64,000 nt of DNA from Longimicrobiales bacterium. GTDB taxonomy: Bacteria; Gemmatimonadota; Gemmatimonadetes; Longimicrobiales; Gaopeijiaceae. The position numbers and the translations under genes are program-made. Of this stretch, positions 46,388 to 55,998 are shown one piece after another. The stretch is taken from positions 51,309-115,308 of the forward strand of contig JANQRP010000024.1 in assembly GCA_028284495.1 (NCBI GenBank), given 5' to 3'. Within the stretch, counting starts at the first letter, position 1; the number at the start of each line of letters is the position of its first letter. Under the pieces are notes generated by a model, which worked only from the letters and a program-made list of their open reading frames with translations, was not told the origin of the DNA and did no database searches.

Positions 46388-47530
46388 CTACCCGCCGATG
46401 GCCGTGCCGTCGAGCTCCTCGATGGTCGCGGTGGACGGCCCCCGCACACGCTGGATCCTGCGCGCCGCGGCCTCCGACCGACGCATGACCCGGAGGAGGT
46501 TCTCGCCCGCGAGCAGCCGGAGCTCGCCCTCGGTCCAGCCGCGCCGCGACAGCTCGGCGAACAGAGCCGGGAAGGTCGACACGTCCTCGAGACCCACCGG
46601 CACCGACGTGATTCCGTCGAAGTCGCTGCCGATCCCCACGTGTTCGGCGCCGGCGACCGCCTTCACGTGGTCGATGTGGTCGGCCACGTCGGCGAGCGTC
46701 GCGTTGCCGTCGTCCGTCACGAAGGAGGGAACGAAGGTGACCATCACCACGCCTCCGTTGTCCGGCAGCCGGCGCAGCACGTCGTCGGGCACGTTCCGCG
46801 GATGGTCCGTGACGGCCTTCGCCGAGGAGTGCGAGAAGATCACGGGCGCCTCGGCGATGTCGAGCACGTCGTGCATCGTGGAGGGAGCCACGTGCGAGAG
46901 ATCCACGAGCATGCCCATGCGGTTCATCTCCCGCACGACCTCCTCGCCGAACCGCGTCAGCCCGTCGTGGGTCGGCAGTCCCGTCGCGGAGTCCGCCCAG
47001 TCCGTGTTGGCCGAGTGGGTGAGCGTCATGTACCGGGCTCCCGCCTGGAAGAACGCCCGGAGTGCCCCGAGCGAGTTCTCGATGGCATGCCCCCCCTCCA
47101 TTCCCATCAGAGAGGCGATGCGCCCGTTCCCGAACGCGCGCTCGACGTCCGACGCGGTGTACGCCGGCTCGAAGGCGTCCGGATACGATGCGAAGACCTG
47201 GTTGGCGATGTCGATCTGTTCAAGCTGGACCTTGGCCGCCCCCTCCTCCACCGCGTCGATGGGCACGTAGATCGACCAGAACTGAGCGCCGACCATTCCC
47301 GCACGGAGTCGAGGGATGTCGGTGTGAAAGGGCGTCGGCCCCCTTAGGTCGAAGGCTCCGACGTCGCGAGGACTCTCCGAGATCCGGATGGCCCAGGGAA
47401 GGTCGTTGTGTCCGTCCACCAGCGGCGTGGTCGAGAGGACCCGGCGGGCGACGGCCTCGTGATCCTGGGCGGCGAGAGGTGCGGTCACGAGGAGCGCGAC
47501 GAGCATGAACGCGAGGGCGTGCGGGGTCAT
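46388..47530 (-). CDS. M19-family membrane dipeptidase
   Basis: A 380-residue zinc peptidase related to renal dipeptidase, with a signal peptide ending in APLAAQ. Metal and active-site motifs are VDGHNDLPWAI (His-x-Asp), GMEGGHAIENS (bridging Glu), LVDLSHVAP and IFSHSSAKAV (His ligands), and HVGIGSDFDGI (Asp). It should hydrolyse dipeptides, possibly including D-amino-acid dipeptides or leukotriene-like substrates, outside the cytoplasm. ATG 47530 has GAGG 6 bases upstream. Confidence 0.92.
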   Translation of the reverse strand: MTPHALAFMLVALLVTAPLAAQDHEAVARRVLSTTPLVDGHNDLPWAIRISESPRDVGAFDLRGPTPFHTDIPRLRAGMVGAQFWSIYVPIDAVEEGAAKVQLEQIDIANQVFASYPDAFEPAYTASDVERAFGNGRIASLMGMEGGHAIENSLGALRAFFQAGARYMTLTHSANTDWADSATGLPTHDGLTRFGEEVVREMNRMGMLVDLSHVAPSTMHDVLDIAEAPVIFSHSSAKAVTDHPRNVPDDVLRRLPDNGGVVMVTFVPSFVTDDGNATLADVADHIDHVKAVAGAEHVGIGSDFDGITSVPVGLEDVSTFPALFAELSRRGWTEGELRLLAGENLLRVMRRSEAAARRIQRVRGPSTATIEELDGTAIGG

Positions 47531-47625
47531 GGTGACCTCGAGGGTTTCGGTGGCGCGGCGCTGACGACAGGACATAAGGCGCTCGGCCGACGAATCGCCA
47601 CCCTCCGGGTGCGACGGATGCGCGA

Positions 47626-47658
47626 ACCCCCGGCCGGGTGCGTGGCCCGACCGGGGGT
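47626..47658 (-). terminator. second hairpin downstream of the TonB receptor gene
   Basis: ACCCCCGG (47626-47633) pairs with CCGGGGGT (47651-47658). One mismatch separates an inner CGGG/CCCG pair around a 7-base loop. It lies about 10 bases beyond the first hairpin at 47669-47698, forming a tandem pair. Confidence 0.5.
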
Positions 47659-47668
47659 CCGATTCCGC

Positions 47669-47698
47669 ACCGGGGTCGGGGCTCACCCGACCCTCGGT
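47669..47698 (-). terminator. hairpin directly after the TonB receptor stop codon
   Basis: GGGTCGGG (47673-47680) pairs perfectly with CCCGACCC (47686-47693). ACCG/CGGT extends the stem by 4 pairs past a single bulged base. It begins 8 bases after the stop codon on the minus strand. The lack of a T-run makes termination by this stem alone uncertain. Confidence 0.55.
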
Positions 47699-47705
47699 CC
47701 GTCGA

Positions 47706-50700
47706 TCAGAAGTAGTACCGGAATCCGATCTGCATCTGGAACTGGAGCAGAAGGTTCGACCCGAGCGTGGCCTCCTCGCCGAAATCGTCCTGAACCCGGT
47801 AGCTGTACGTCCGGTTGCCCCGGTCGAAGCTCCCGACGCTGTAGACCTCGTCGCCGGTGACCGTCGTGATGCGACCCCATCCGCAGGCGCCACTGAATGG
47901 ATCCGCCTCCTGGTCCTCGGTGCTGCAGAAGAGACGACCGATGCCGTTGGCGACGTTGAAGAAGTCGAGCTGCAGCTCGGCCCGCTGGCCGGCGAACGTC
48001 GTGAACTCCTTCGAAAGCTTCAGGTCGAGGCGGTTGATCCACGGACCCGTGCAGCTGTTGCGTCCCGCGTACGATCCGACCTGGTCGGCCAGGCAGGAGT
48101 TGTCGTCGAGGATGGACTGGTAGAGCGCCCGCTCCTCGGCCTCCGACTCGCTGCCCGCCGAGGCGAGCGGAAGGTCGCTCGCGGCGTAGATGAACGGCCG
48201 GTCGTTGTCGTCGATGCCGTCACCGTTCAGGTCGCCGTCCACCACCGGCGTGTACCGACGCCCACTCGTGAGCCGCCAGAACCCGGCGAGTTCGACGCCG
48301 AACGGAAGCTCGGTCTGCCCGCTGAGGATGAAGTTGTGGTCCCGGCTGAACCGGCTGATGCCCCACGCCTTGTCGTCGTCGCCGGGGCCGCCGAGGTCGT
48401 TCGGGCTCGTGGCACCGAGTCGAGGCGTCTCGAAGACGTCCCCCGAGGTGCAGCACGACTCGGAGATGTTGTCGTACGCCCGGTTGAAGGTGTACGAGCC
48501 GGTGAAGCGCGTCGTCTCACCGAAGTTCCGGCTGAGCTCGACGTTCGCGAGGTACGCACGGTTGCGACCGTCGCTGTGCACCGTGTAGATGCGGGAGAAG
48601 TCGGTGAACACCCGCGACGCGACATCGTTGTCGCCCCCCGGGCTGAACACGTCGATCGGGGTGAAGACGGGGCGATCCTCCCCGGCGATCCGGAACTGCT
48701 CGGGCCGGAGGTTGATGTCGCGGAGGTTGTACTGCTTGAAGCCCTCCGAGAACAGCAGGTCGATGCTCAGTCGGGAATCGTCGCCGATGGTCGTCTCGAA
48801 GCCGACGTTCGCCCGGAAGGTCTCCGGGTACTCGAAGTCCTCCGACCAGAGCGTGTACGTGGGGGTCGGTACCACCGCATCGGATCCGCCACGGCAGGTG
48901 AACGGATTGTCGCTTCCGTCCGTCGACCAGCCCGCGTAGCCGTCGATGGACGGCGGCGCGGCGGGAGACCCCGCCTCACCCTCGCACCTCAGCTCGACCG
49001 TCGGCCGCTGGGTCTGGATCACGTTCCCGCCGAGCACCAGCGGAATCCGACCGTAGAAGTAACCCGCGCCGGCGCGCACCACCCGGCGACCGTCCCCATC
49101 CAGGTCGTACGCGATGGAGAAGCGAGGGGAGAAGTTGTCGGAATCGGTCGGTGCGAAGCCCGTCGTGAATCCGAACGCACTCTCGATCGCGGCGACCGGA
49201 TCCGGGCTGTTGCTGAAGCTCTGCTGGTCGTACCGGAGTCCGAGCGTGGCCGTGAGCTTGTCGTTCACACGCCACTCGTCCTGCACGTATGCGGACCATT
49301 CGACGACGTCGAACTCGTCACCGGGCAGCCGCTCACCCTCCTGGAACGGCCGGAGGTACTGACTCGGATTCCGCGCGGCGAAGTCGTCCAGGCTGTTGAA
49401 GCCGAACTCCCCGGCCGACTGCCGGCCCGAGATTCCGCTCATGGGGGCCTGGAAGCGGTTGAACGCCGTCGTGATGAGGCCGTTCGCGCCGATCTTGAAG
49501 GTGTGGTCACCCGCGGAGTACGTGAAGTTGTTGATGAACTGGAGCTTGCTCTCGTCGAGGAGATTCCGGAAGGCGACGAAGGTGCCGCCGTACCTGAGCA
49601 GGCCGTCGTCGCCCGAGTTGATCGCATCGATCCCGGGGACCCGTACCGTGAGCGTCGGGCGGACGTCCTGGCCTTCGCGGGGACGGTTCTCGTCGGCCCA
49701 CTGGAATCGGAAGACGTTGTAGGCGTTGTCGCTCAGAACCGACTGGAGTTCGGCCACGAACGAGTTCGAGACGCTCGAGAACGACTCCGCCCGGGACACC
49801 CCGTAGGTGAAGTCGAAGAACTCGTTGAACTCCCGTGCGTTGTTGTGGTCCGCGAAGTTGTGGCGAAGCGTGAGCCGGTGTTCGTCGTTGAGGTTCCAGT
49901 CCACGCGCCCGAACAGGGTCAGCACGTCGTTGGTCGTCTCGAACGGCGCGTACCCGCTGGCCGCATCGGCGACGCCGTACTGGCTCTCGAGGATGTCGAA
50001 GAAACGCTCCAGATCGGCGGCGACGGACGGGTCCTGATTCGCCGGCGACAGCGGCAGCTGGGGCTCTCGCCGGCGCTGGCCGTCGAGCGAGAACAGGAAG
50101 TGCGCCTTGTCCCGGATGATCGGTCCGGAGAACCGGGCCGCGTACTGCTGCACCTGGAACGTGCCCGGATCCTCCGCCTCGAAGCCCGACGCGATCAGCG
50201 CGTCGTCCCGGAAGTTCCCGTAGACGGTCCCCTCGAACTGGTTCGTGCCGCCGCGCGTCACGACGTTGACGATGCCGCCCGAGTAGTTCCCGTACTCGAC
50301 GTCGAACCCGTTGGTGATGATCTGGAACTGGTCGATCGACTCGAGCGAGAACACGAACGGGATCCGGGACCCTCCGCGGTTCTCTCCGAAGAACGAGTTG
50401 TTGGCGTCCACGCCGTCGATCTGGACGTTGGTGCCCGACGGGCGCTGGCCGGCGATCGAGAACTGTCCACCGGTCGTGGTGCCCGGATCGTCGGAGACGA
50501 ACCCGGAGAGCTGGATGAAGTCCACGAAGTCGCGCCCGAGGGACGGAAGCGACTCGATCTGTTGCACGTCGACGAGCTGCGCGACGTTCGCGCCGGCCGC
50601 GTCGATCTGGTCCCGCTGGGCCTGGACCTGGATTCCCTCGATGGTGATCGCCTGGACCGCGATGGTGAAGTCCACCGTGGTCGTTTGCCCGATCGCGACG

Positions 50701-51035
50701 CCGACGCCCTCACGCGTGCCGTCGGCGAACCCGATGACCTGGGTGGTCACAGTGTAGGTGCCCGGCGGGAGGAGGCGGACGACGTAGCGTCCTTCCTCGT
50801 CGGTCAGCGCGGTCCGCTCGAGACCGGTCGCCGTGTTGAGCGCGGTGACGATCGCCGTGACCGCCGGAGCCCCGGTCTGCTGGAGCACCTGGCCGCGAAT
50901 CGTCCCGGTGGTGGCGGCGGACTGCGCCGCGACGGGGCCTGCGAGCGCCAGCCCGGCGAGGGCGACGAAGGCGAGTGCAAGGAGTCGATGCATGAAGGTT
51001 CGGTCGGTTCGGGAACTGGCTCGATTCAGCTGCAT
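47706..51035 (-). CDS. Oar-like TonB-dependent outer-membrane receptor
   Basis: A 1109-residue receptor. ATG 51035 is preceded by GGAGG at 4-base spacing, so it is preferred over ATG 50993 although the signal peptide core (LLALAFVALAGLALAGPVAAQ) starts after the latter. A carboxypeptidase-regulatory-like domain comes first (GTIRGQVLQQTGAPAV). The plug follows with VDFIQLSGFVSDDP and IDGVDANNSFFGENRGGSRI. The barrel has many aromatic strands and ends in the outer-membrane signal MQIGFRYYF. Oar-type proteins carry no obvious ligand signature. The two upstream lipoproteins with OB folds are co-transcribed (10-base overlap with the nearer one) and may deliver or process the ligand. Confidence 0.93.
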   Translation of the reverse strand: MQLNRASSRTDRTFMHRLLALAFVALAGLALAGPVAAQSAATTGTIRGQVLQQTGAPAVTAIVTALNTATGLERTALTDEEGRYVVRLLPPGTYTVTTQVIGFADGTREGVGVAIGQTTTVDFTIAVQAITIEGIQVQAQRDQIDAAGANVAQLVDVQQIESLPSLGRDFVDFIQLSGFVSDDPGTTTGGQFSIAGQRPSGTNVQIDGVDANNSFFGENRGGSRIPFVFSLESIDQFQIITNGFDVEYGNYSGGIVNVVTRGGTNQFEGTVYGNFRDDALIASGFEAEDPGTFQVQQYAARFSGPIIRDKAHFLFSLDGQRRREPQLPLSPANQDPSVAADLERFFDILESQYGVADAASGYAPFETTNDVLTLFGRVDWNLNDEHRLTLRHNFADHNNAREFNEFFDFTYGVSRAESFSSVSNSFVAELQSVLSDNAYNVFRFQWADENRPREGQDVRPTLTVRVPGIDAINSGDDGLLRYGGTFVAFRNLLDESKLQFINNFTYSAGDHTFKIGANGLITTAFNRFQAPMSGISGRQSAGEFGFNSLDDFAARNPSQYLRPFQEGERLPGDEFDVVEWSAYVQDEWRVNDKLTATLGLRYDQQSFSNSPDPVAAIESAFGFTTGFAPTDSDNFSPRFSIAYDLDGDGRRVVRAGAGYFYGRIPLVLGGNVIQTQRPTVELRCEGEAGSPAAPPSIDGYAGWSTDGSDNPFTCRGGSDAVVPTPTYTLWSEDFEYPETFRANVGFETTIGDDSRLSIDLLFSEGFKQYNLRDINLRPEQFRIAGEDRPVFTPIDVFSPGGDNDVASRVFTDFSRIYTVHSDGRNRAYLANVELSRNFGETTRFTGSYTFNRAYDNISESCCTSGDVFETPRLGATSPNDLGGPGDDDKAWGISRFSRDHNFILSGQTELPFGVELAGFWRLTSGRRYTPVVDGDLNGDGIDDNDRPFIYAASDLPLASAGSESEAEERALYQSILDDNSCLADQVGSYAGRNSCTGPWINRLDLKLSKEFTTFAGQRAELQLDFFNVANGIGRLFCSTEDQEADPFSGACGWGRITTVTGDEVYSVGSFDRGNRTYSYRVQDDFGEEATLGSNLLLQFQMQIGFRYYF

Positions 51036-52051
51036 GGGACCTCCACGATGTCCGCGGCGGTCCGCGGGAAGATCTGGCCGGTGCCGAAGAACCCGGCGAC
51101 GATGCCGGTCACGTCGTAGCAGTTGCCGACGGTCATGCCGGTCGCCGTGAGGATTCCGTCACCGCTGCTCGGGCTCAGCACGCTCTCGACACGGATCACG
51201 GTGCCGCCGCTCCCGTCGTCGATCGACGCGTTCCGACTGCCGCCCTGATCGAACGCCGATGTCAGCTCCGCCGCGCGGATCACCGCGAGACGGTTCTGGA
51301 GCGGGTCACGCGGGTTCGGGCCGCTCGCCGCGATCGCCGCGGTCGTGGTCTCTACGGGAGTAACGGTTCCGGCATCAGGCACGACCTCCCGAAGCGAAAC
51401 ACCCTCGAGGCGCAGCGCGGGCTCGAGCGCGAGCGTTCCGCCCACCTCGATCACATCTCCGACCTCGATACCGAGCCCGTCCAGCGCGGCCGTGAACAGC
51501 CAGATCCCGCCCGTCGCGTCCTGGATCGCCATGTCGCTCTCGTCGAACTGGCTCGGCGACGCCGTCACGATGCCCCGCACGATGACGAAGTCGCCGGACG
51601 CGGAGCCGGTCTGGACATCCAGGATGTCGACCAGGCAGGCGCTGCGGGACGGGACGGGAACGAACGACGGCGCGTCGAGCCCAACCGAGGTGCGGACCGG
51701 GTTCTCGCAGACGAATACGCCCACGGGCACGCTCGACTCGTCGAAGAACACGTCGTGCGTGCCGGCGAGCACGCCGGGAATGGAGAACCGGCCGTCGGAA
51801 CCCGTGGTGCCGGAGGCGATGACCGCGTCCGTATCGCGCACGCGAACCGCGACGCCGACCCCGGGGACCGGCAGGTCGCCGTCGGACGGATCGAAGAGCT
51901 CGTCGTTGTCGGCGTCGAAGTACAGGAGGCCATCCACCGTCCCCGTACCGTCGATCTCGAACTGCGGCGCGATCGAATCGTCACACGCCGCGAGTCCGAG
52001 GAACGCGGCAAAGGCCACGACCCCGGTCGTTCGGCGAAGCATGTCGTTCAT
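51026..52051 (-). CDS. lipoprotein with SdrD/Cna-B-like and OB-fold domains
   Basis: A 341-residue lipoprotein (leader AAFLGLAAC). Residues about 35-135 resemble a Cna-B/SdrD-like beta-sandwich (GLLYFDADNDELFDPSDGDL, DGRFSIPGVLAGTHDVFF), with an Asp-rich calcium-type loop. Residues about 150-340 form an OB-fold pair similar to the OB domains of extracellular nucleases (FVIVRGIVTASPSQFDESDM, then IQDATGGIWLF, and GDVIEVGGTL). It sits between the large OB-repeat lipoprotein and the TonB receptor on one transcript. No nuclease catalytic domain is present, so it is probably a binding partner. Confidence 0.78.
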   Translation of the reverse strand: MNDMLRRTTGVVAFAAFLGLAACDDSIAPQFEIDGTGTVDGLLYFDADNDELFDPSDGDLPVPGVGVAVRVRDTDAVIASGTTGSDGRFSIPGVLAGTHDVFFDESSVPVGVFVCENPVRTSVGLDAPSFVPVPSRSACLVDILDVQTGSASGDFVIVRGIVTASPSQFDESDMAIQDATGGIWLFTAALDGLGIEVGDVIEVGGTLALEPALRLEGVSLREVVPDAGTVTPVETTTAAIAASGPNPRDPLQNRLAVIRAAELTSAFDQGGSRNASIDDGSGGTVIRVESVLSPSSGDGILTATGMTVGNCYDVTGIVAGFFGTGQIFPRTAADIVEVPCS

Positions 52052-52066
52052 GGTCTCAAATCCCTC

Positions 52067-54511
52067 TTAGGGCACGAAGGTGACGTCGGTGTCGATGATG
52101 ACCTCGATCTGCGCGCCGGGGTCATTGCCGTCGAAGAAGCCGGGTACGCCGACGATCACCAGCTCCTGTCCCACACTGAAGTCGTCGATGTCGAGCCCGG
52201 ACCGGTTGTCGACGAACACCGTGACGGTCGCGCCGAAGGCGTCCGTCACACCGAGCGAGGCGGTGCCGAAGCTGTTGAACTCCTCCGCAACCGTCACCGT
52301 ACCGGAGTAGGTGACGAGCTGACCCTGGAAGAGCCCGCCGTTGAGCTGAGCGCCAGTCGCGGCGATCGGGGTCGGTGCCGGTCCGCCGGTGGACGTGACC
52401 GTCACGACGTCCGTCCCGATCTGAACCTCGCCGTTGAAGGCGCCGATCGCGCCGGTGACCTCGACCACGTCGCCAGGCGATACGGCCGGGACGCCGCTGA
52501 ACCCGAAGACGGTGATTCCGCCGGACGCGTCCTGGATGAACATCGAGTCGTCGCCCCCGCTCCAGCCGATCCGACGGCTGACCGTACCGCTGACCGTGAC
52601 GGTCTCACCTGCCAGGACACGGGCTTCGGCGATCGACACGTTCGTCCCGGGTGCCGCGACCAGGTCGGCCGGCGACCGCGGCTCGAGCTGCGCGGCCGGC
52701 GTATTGCGGTCGTCGAACCCGAGCACGCCCGTGACCCGGTAGCGCGTGCCGACCGTCCAGTCGGAAAGCTGCAGGCCGGTCCGGCCGTCGCCGTAGACGG
52801 TGAACGTCGTCCCGGATCCGTCGGTCATCGTCACGAGCTGATTGTCGAAGCTCGGGTTCGAGACCGCGTCCACGGTCGCGGTGATGGTCACGAGCTCGCC
52901 CTGGTCGTCGCCGGCGTTGATGCTCGCGCCGGTCACGCCCATCGGGGCGGGTACGGGCACGGTGCCGAGCACGTCCACGGACTCGAAGCTGCCCAGCTGG
53001 GCCTCTCCGCGGAACGTTCCCACGGTGGCGACCGCGCGGATCCACATGCCCGCCTCGAACCCGCCCGTCGGCGCGAAGTCCGAAAGATCGAAGTCGAAGG
53101 TGGTGATGCCGCCGGTGGCGTCCTGGATGAAGAGGACCCGGTCGTCGAAGGACGGCGCCCAGGTGATGACGCCCTCGATGGCCACCGTCGCGCCGATCGC
53201 GGTCCGGGCGTTGGCGATCGGGACCGTCGCGCCGCCCGCCTGAACGTCGTCGAGGCCCCGGACCTCCACCCGGTTCGGGTGCGCGTCCTCGAGGCTGGTG
53301 CCGCTGACGTCGGTGTCCGTGCCGAGCGGCCCGGTGACCCCGTAGACCTGTCCGATCACCCAGGCGGTGTCCTCCACGCCCGTCCGGCTGTCGGCGTAGA
53401 CCGTGAAGGTCGTGCCGCCCTCGTCGCGAAGGAGGATCATCTGGTTCCCGAAGCTCAGAACGTCGACCTGCTCGACCGTGCCGTTGATCGTCACCAGCTC
53501 GCCGAGATTCTGGTTGGCCGCGATACTCGCGCCCGTGACCTGAAGCGGCACCGGCGGAGGCCCGCCCGACAGCACCTCGAAGAACGTCAGCGACGAAATC
53601 TGGCGCTCGCCGTCGAAGGCGCCGGCCGAGCCGGTCATGCGAATCCGGTCGCCGATCTGGAGCCCGCTCGGGAGGTTGAAGTCGAAGACCGAGAGGCCAC
53701 CGGTGGCGTCCTGGATCCAGAGGACCCGGTCATCGAAGTCGGGTGCCCAGGTGATCACACCCTCCACCGTCACCGACTGCCCGATGGGGGCGGTGCGCGC
53801 GTCCGCGATGTCGATGAGGAGTTCCCCCTCGAACTCCGCCTCGATCGTGATCGCGCCCTCCGAGCCGACGACCACCGTCACGTCGTCTCCGCCGACGAGC
53901 GTGGCGTCGGACGGGAGTCCGAAGGTCACGACGTAGGTGTCGGGGCGAAGCGTCGTGATCTGGAACGCGCCGTCCGCGTCCGTGGTGGTCGAGAACTCCT
54001 CACCGTCGGAGGCGCGCGTGGCCGTCACCACGATTCCCGCCGCGGGAAGGTCGGCGTCCGGATCGTAGCTGCCGTTGTCGTTGTCGTCGCGGAACAGCCG
54101 TCCGGAGATCTCACCCGGCGCGAACGCGTACCGGAACTCGGTCGTCAGGTCCGCACCCTGGAACGGGGCGATGATCGTGGGGCTCGCGGCCGTCGCCAAT
54201 ACGGCACCCTCGGGCACGTCCCCCGCCGCCGACACGATGTACCCACCCGGTGTGAGCTCCGTGAAGCTCGCGACCCCGTCCGCTCCCGTGGTCGCCGAGA
54301 GCGAAGCCGGACCGGTCAGGGTGATGGTCAGATCGGCGATCGCCTGGTCGCCCGCTCCAAACGCGCCGTCGCCGTCGACGTCCACGAACGCGGTGACCTG
54401 CAGGGTCGAGGCCGTCCCCGACGTGAGGATCACCGCGGCCTCGTCACAGGCGGTGACGGCGAGCAGAGCGGCGGTTGCCGCGAACAGCCGCAAGAGGGGG
54501 CGGCGGACCAT
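52067..54511 (-). CDS. large lipoprotein with two Cna-B-like domains and three tandem OB-fold pairs
   Basis: An 814-residue lipoprotein (leader AALLAVTAC) with GGAG 8 bases before ATG 54511. Two beta-sandwich domains open the protein (QVTAFVDVDGDGAFGAGD and GRLFRDDNDNGSYDPDADLP). From about residue 230 to the end there are three related units of about 190 residues. Each has an OB-like half with a RVLWIQDATGGL-type motif and a second half with GELVTINGTV and TTFTVYADSRTG-type text. The same IQDATGG motif is in the 341-residue neighbour. The domains resemble nucleic-acid-binding OB folds attached to secreted nucleases, but no catalytic part is seen. It is the first gene of the TonB receptor operon. 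Confidence 0.8.
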   Translation of the reverse strand: MVRRPLLRLFAATAALLAVTACDEAAVILTSGTASTLQVTAFVDVDGDGAFGAGDQAIADLTITLTGPASLSATTGADGVASFTELTPGGYIVSAAGDVPEGAVLATAASPTIIAPFQGADLTTEFRYAFAPGEISGRLFRDDNDNGSYDPDADLPAAGIVVTATRASDGEEFSTTTDADGAFQITTLRPDTYVVTFGLPSDATLVGGDDVTVVVGSEGAITIEAEFEGELLIDIADARTAPIGQSVTVEGVITWAPDFDDRVLWIQDATGGLSVFDFNLPSGLQIGDRIRMTGSAGAFDGERQISSLTFFEVLSGGPPPVPLQVTGASIAANQNLGELVTINGTVEQVDVLSFGNQMILLRDEGGTTFTVYADSRTGVEDTAWVIGQVYGVTGPLGTDTDVSGTSLEDAHPNRVEVRGLDDVQAGGATVPIANARTAIGATVAIEGVITWAPSFDDRVLFIQDATGGITTFDFDLSDFAPTGGFEAGMWIRAVATVGTFRGEAQLGSFESVDVLGTVPVPAPMGVTGASINAGDDQGELVTITATVDAVSNPSFDNQLVTMTDGSGTTFTVYGDGRTGLQLSDWTVGTRYRVTGVLGFDDRNTPAAQLEPRSPADLVAAPGTNVSIAEARVLAGETVTVSGTVSRRIGWSGGDDSMFIQDASGGITVFGFSGVPAVSPGDVVEVTGAIGAFNGEVQIGTDVVTVTSTGGPAPTPIAATGAQLNGGLFQGQLVTYSGTVTVAEEFNSFGTASLGVTDAFGATVTVFVDNRSGLDIDDFSVGQELVIVGVPGFFDGNDPGAQIEVIIDTDVTFVP

Positions 54512-54660
54512 GGTTCGTGCTCCTGAACGTGGGATGTGGACTACGTGTAGTTACGACCCCGGAGAGGGCTCCGGAACCGCCCATCCCCGCATTCCAGCCT
54601 CGTCCCTGAACCACTACGTTCGGGTGCGGACCGGGAGCGCTCCACGTCGCTCCGGCTCCA

Positions 54661-55953
54661 ATGAAACCCGCAGTCGTTACAAGCACAACCGAGCCGATGT
54701 CTCAATTCTGTCTCCGTGGTTCCGATCGCACCGTCCGCGCCGCCCGATGGGCTGCCGCCGCGCTTCTCGCCCTGGTCGCGGGAACCGCCTGCTCGGGCGG
54801 CGATTCGTCGGGTCCGACGGTCGAGCCCCCCGTCATCACGGTGAGCGGAATCAGCGACGGCGCCGTCGTCGAGGAGCCGGTCACGATCTCCGTTACAATC
54901 GACGGTGGCACGTTTCAGGCGACCCTCAACGGCAACCCGTTCTTCTCCGGCGGCACCGTAGCCGAACCCGGGTCCTACCTGCTTCGGGTCGAGGCGACCA
55001 ACGCGGGGGGCACCTCCGTCCGTGAGATCGGATTCGAGATCCGGTTCACGGGCGAGAGCCTTCTCATCATCCGGATGATGAACCTGGGCGACAACGCGGC
55101 GGGCGGCGGCGGCGACGCGATCCTCGTCACCGACTCCTCCGCCGCGGGGATGCGCCACGCGCTCATCGACGCCGGACCGGCCGGGGTGGACGCCTCCGAC
55201 CCGGGCTTCGTCCACCGGAGACTGGTGGAGCTCGGGGTGGACACCCTCGAGATCGTGCTCCTCACGCATGCGCACTCCGACCACTACCAGGGCATGCCCG
55301 CCGTCATCAACGGCCTGAGGGTCGAGGAGTTCGTCTACAACGGGCAGATCCGCTTCCTTTCCGGCTACCAGGCGGTCGTATCGGCGGCCAACGCGCGGGC
55401 CGGCGTGGTCACGGTGCCGTCGGGCACGGAGACCCGCTCGCTGGGCCTGGCGGGAGACCCGACGACGCTCACGCTGGTCCCGGGCCTGCCGGACAACCTC
55501 GGGGCCTCGACGAACGACGGGAGCGACCTGAACGACGGTTCGCTCGGCATGGCGCTCTCGAAGGGCGCGTTCCGGATGTTCTTCACCGGGGACGGCGAGG
55601 TCGACGCGAATCTGCGATGGCGCACCGAGTTCGCATCGCTGACGGGCGACCTCAGCGTCCTGAAGGTAGGCCACCACGGCGCGAACGACGCCGTGTTCGA
55701 CGGTGGGTTCGCGGGTTCCGGCACCCAGTGGCTCGAACACACCGGCGCCGACGTCCACCTCGTGAGCTCGAACGGGACCACCCATCCGCGCATCGCCGCA
55801 CTCAACGCGCTTCTCGGGCGGCCGGGCGCGACGTACTGCACGAGCGTGCACGGCGAGATCGCGCTGCGTGCGACCGCCGCCGGTCAGTGGACGGTCAGCG
55901 TCGAACGGAACGCCGAGGTGGACTGCGTTCCGGGCGGCGACGCCACCTCCTGA
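54661..55953 (+). CDS. ComEC-like metallo-beta-lactamase-fold lipoprotein
   Basis: A 430-residue protein whose leader ends in a lipobox (LLALVAGTAC). ATG 54697 would give a more usual leader length than ATG 54661. Residues about 55-135 are an Ig-like beta domain. The rest is a metallo-beta-lactamase fold with the metal motif LLTHAHSDHYQGM, and the ComEC/Rec2-type end motifs MFFTGDGEVDANLRW and LSVLKVGHHGANDAVF. In ComEC this domain is a periplasmic nuclease, so a phosphodiesterase activity is likely; the ComEC channel itself is missing. It is divergent from the OB-fold/TonB operon across 149 bases, suggesting shared control. Confidence 0.85.
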   Translation: MKPAVVTSTTEPMSQFCLRGSDRTVRAARWAAAALLALVAGTACSGGDSSGPTVEPPVITVSGISDGAVVEEPVTISVTIDGGTFQATLNGNPFFSGGTVAEPGSYLLRVEATNAGGTSVREIGFEIRFTGESLLIIRMMNLGDNAAGGGGDAILVTDSSAAGMRHALIDAGPAGVDASDPGFVHRRLVELGVDTLEIVLLTHAHSDHYQGMPAVINGLRVEEFVYNGQIRFLSGYQAVVSAANARAGVVTVPSGTETRSLGLAGDPTTLTLVPGLPDNLGASTNDGSDLNDGSLGMALSKGAFRMFFTGDGEVDANLRWRTEFASLTGDLSVLKVGHHGANDAVFDGGFAGSGTQWLEHTGADVHLVSSNGTTHPRIAALNALLGRPGATYCTSVHGEIALRATAAGQWTVSVERNAEVDCVPGGDATS

Positions 55954-55998
55954 CGGTCATGCCGCGCCCTTCCGCTCGGTCGCGGATCGAGCGCGCTA

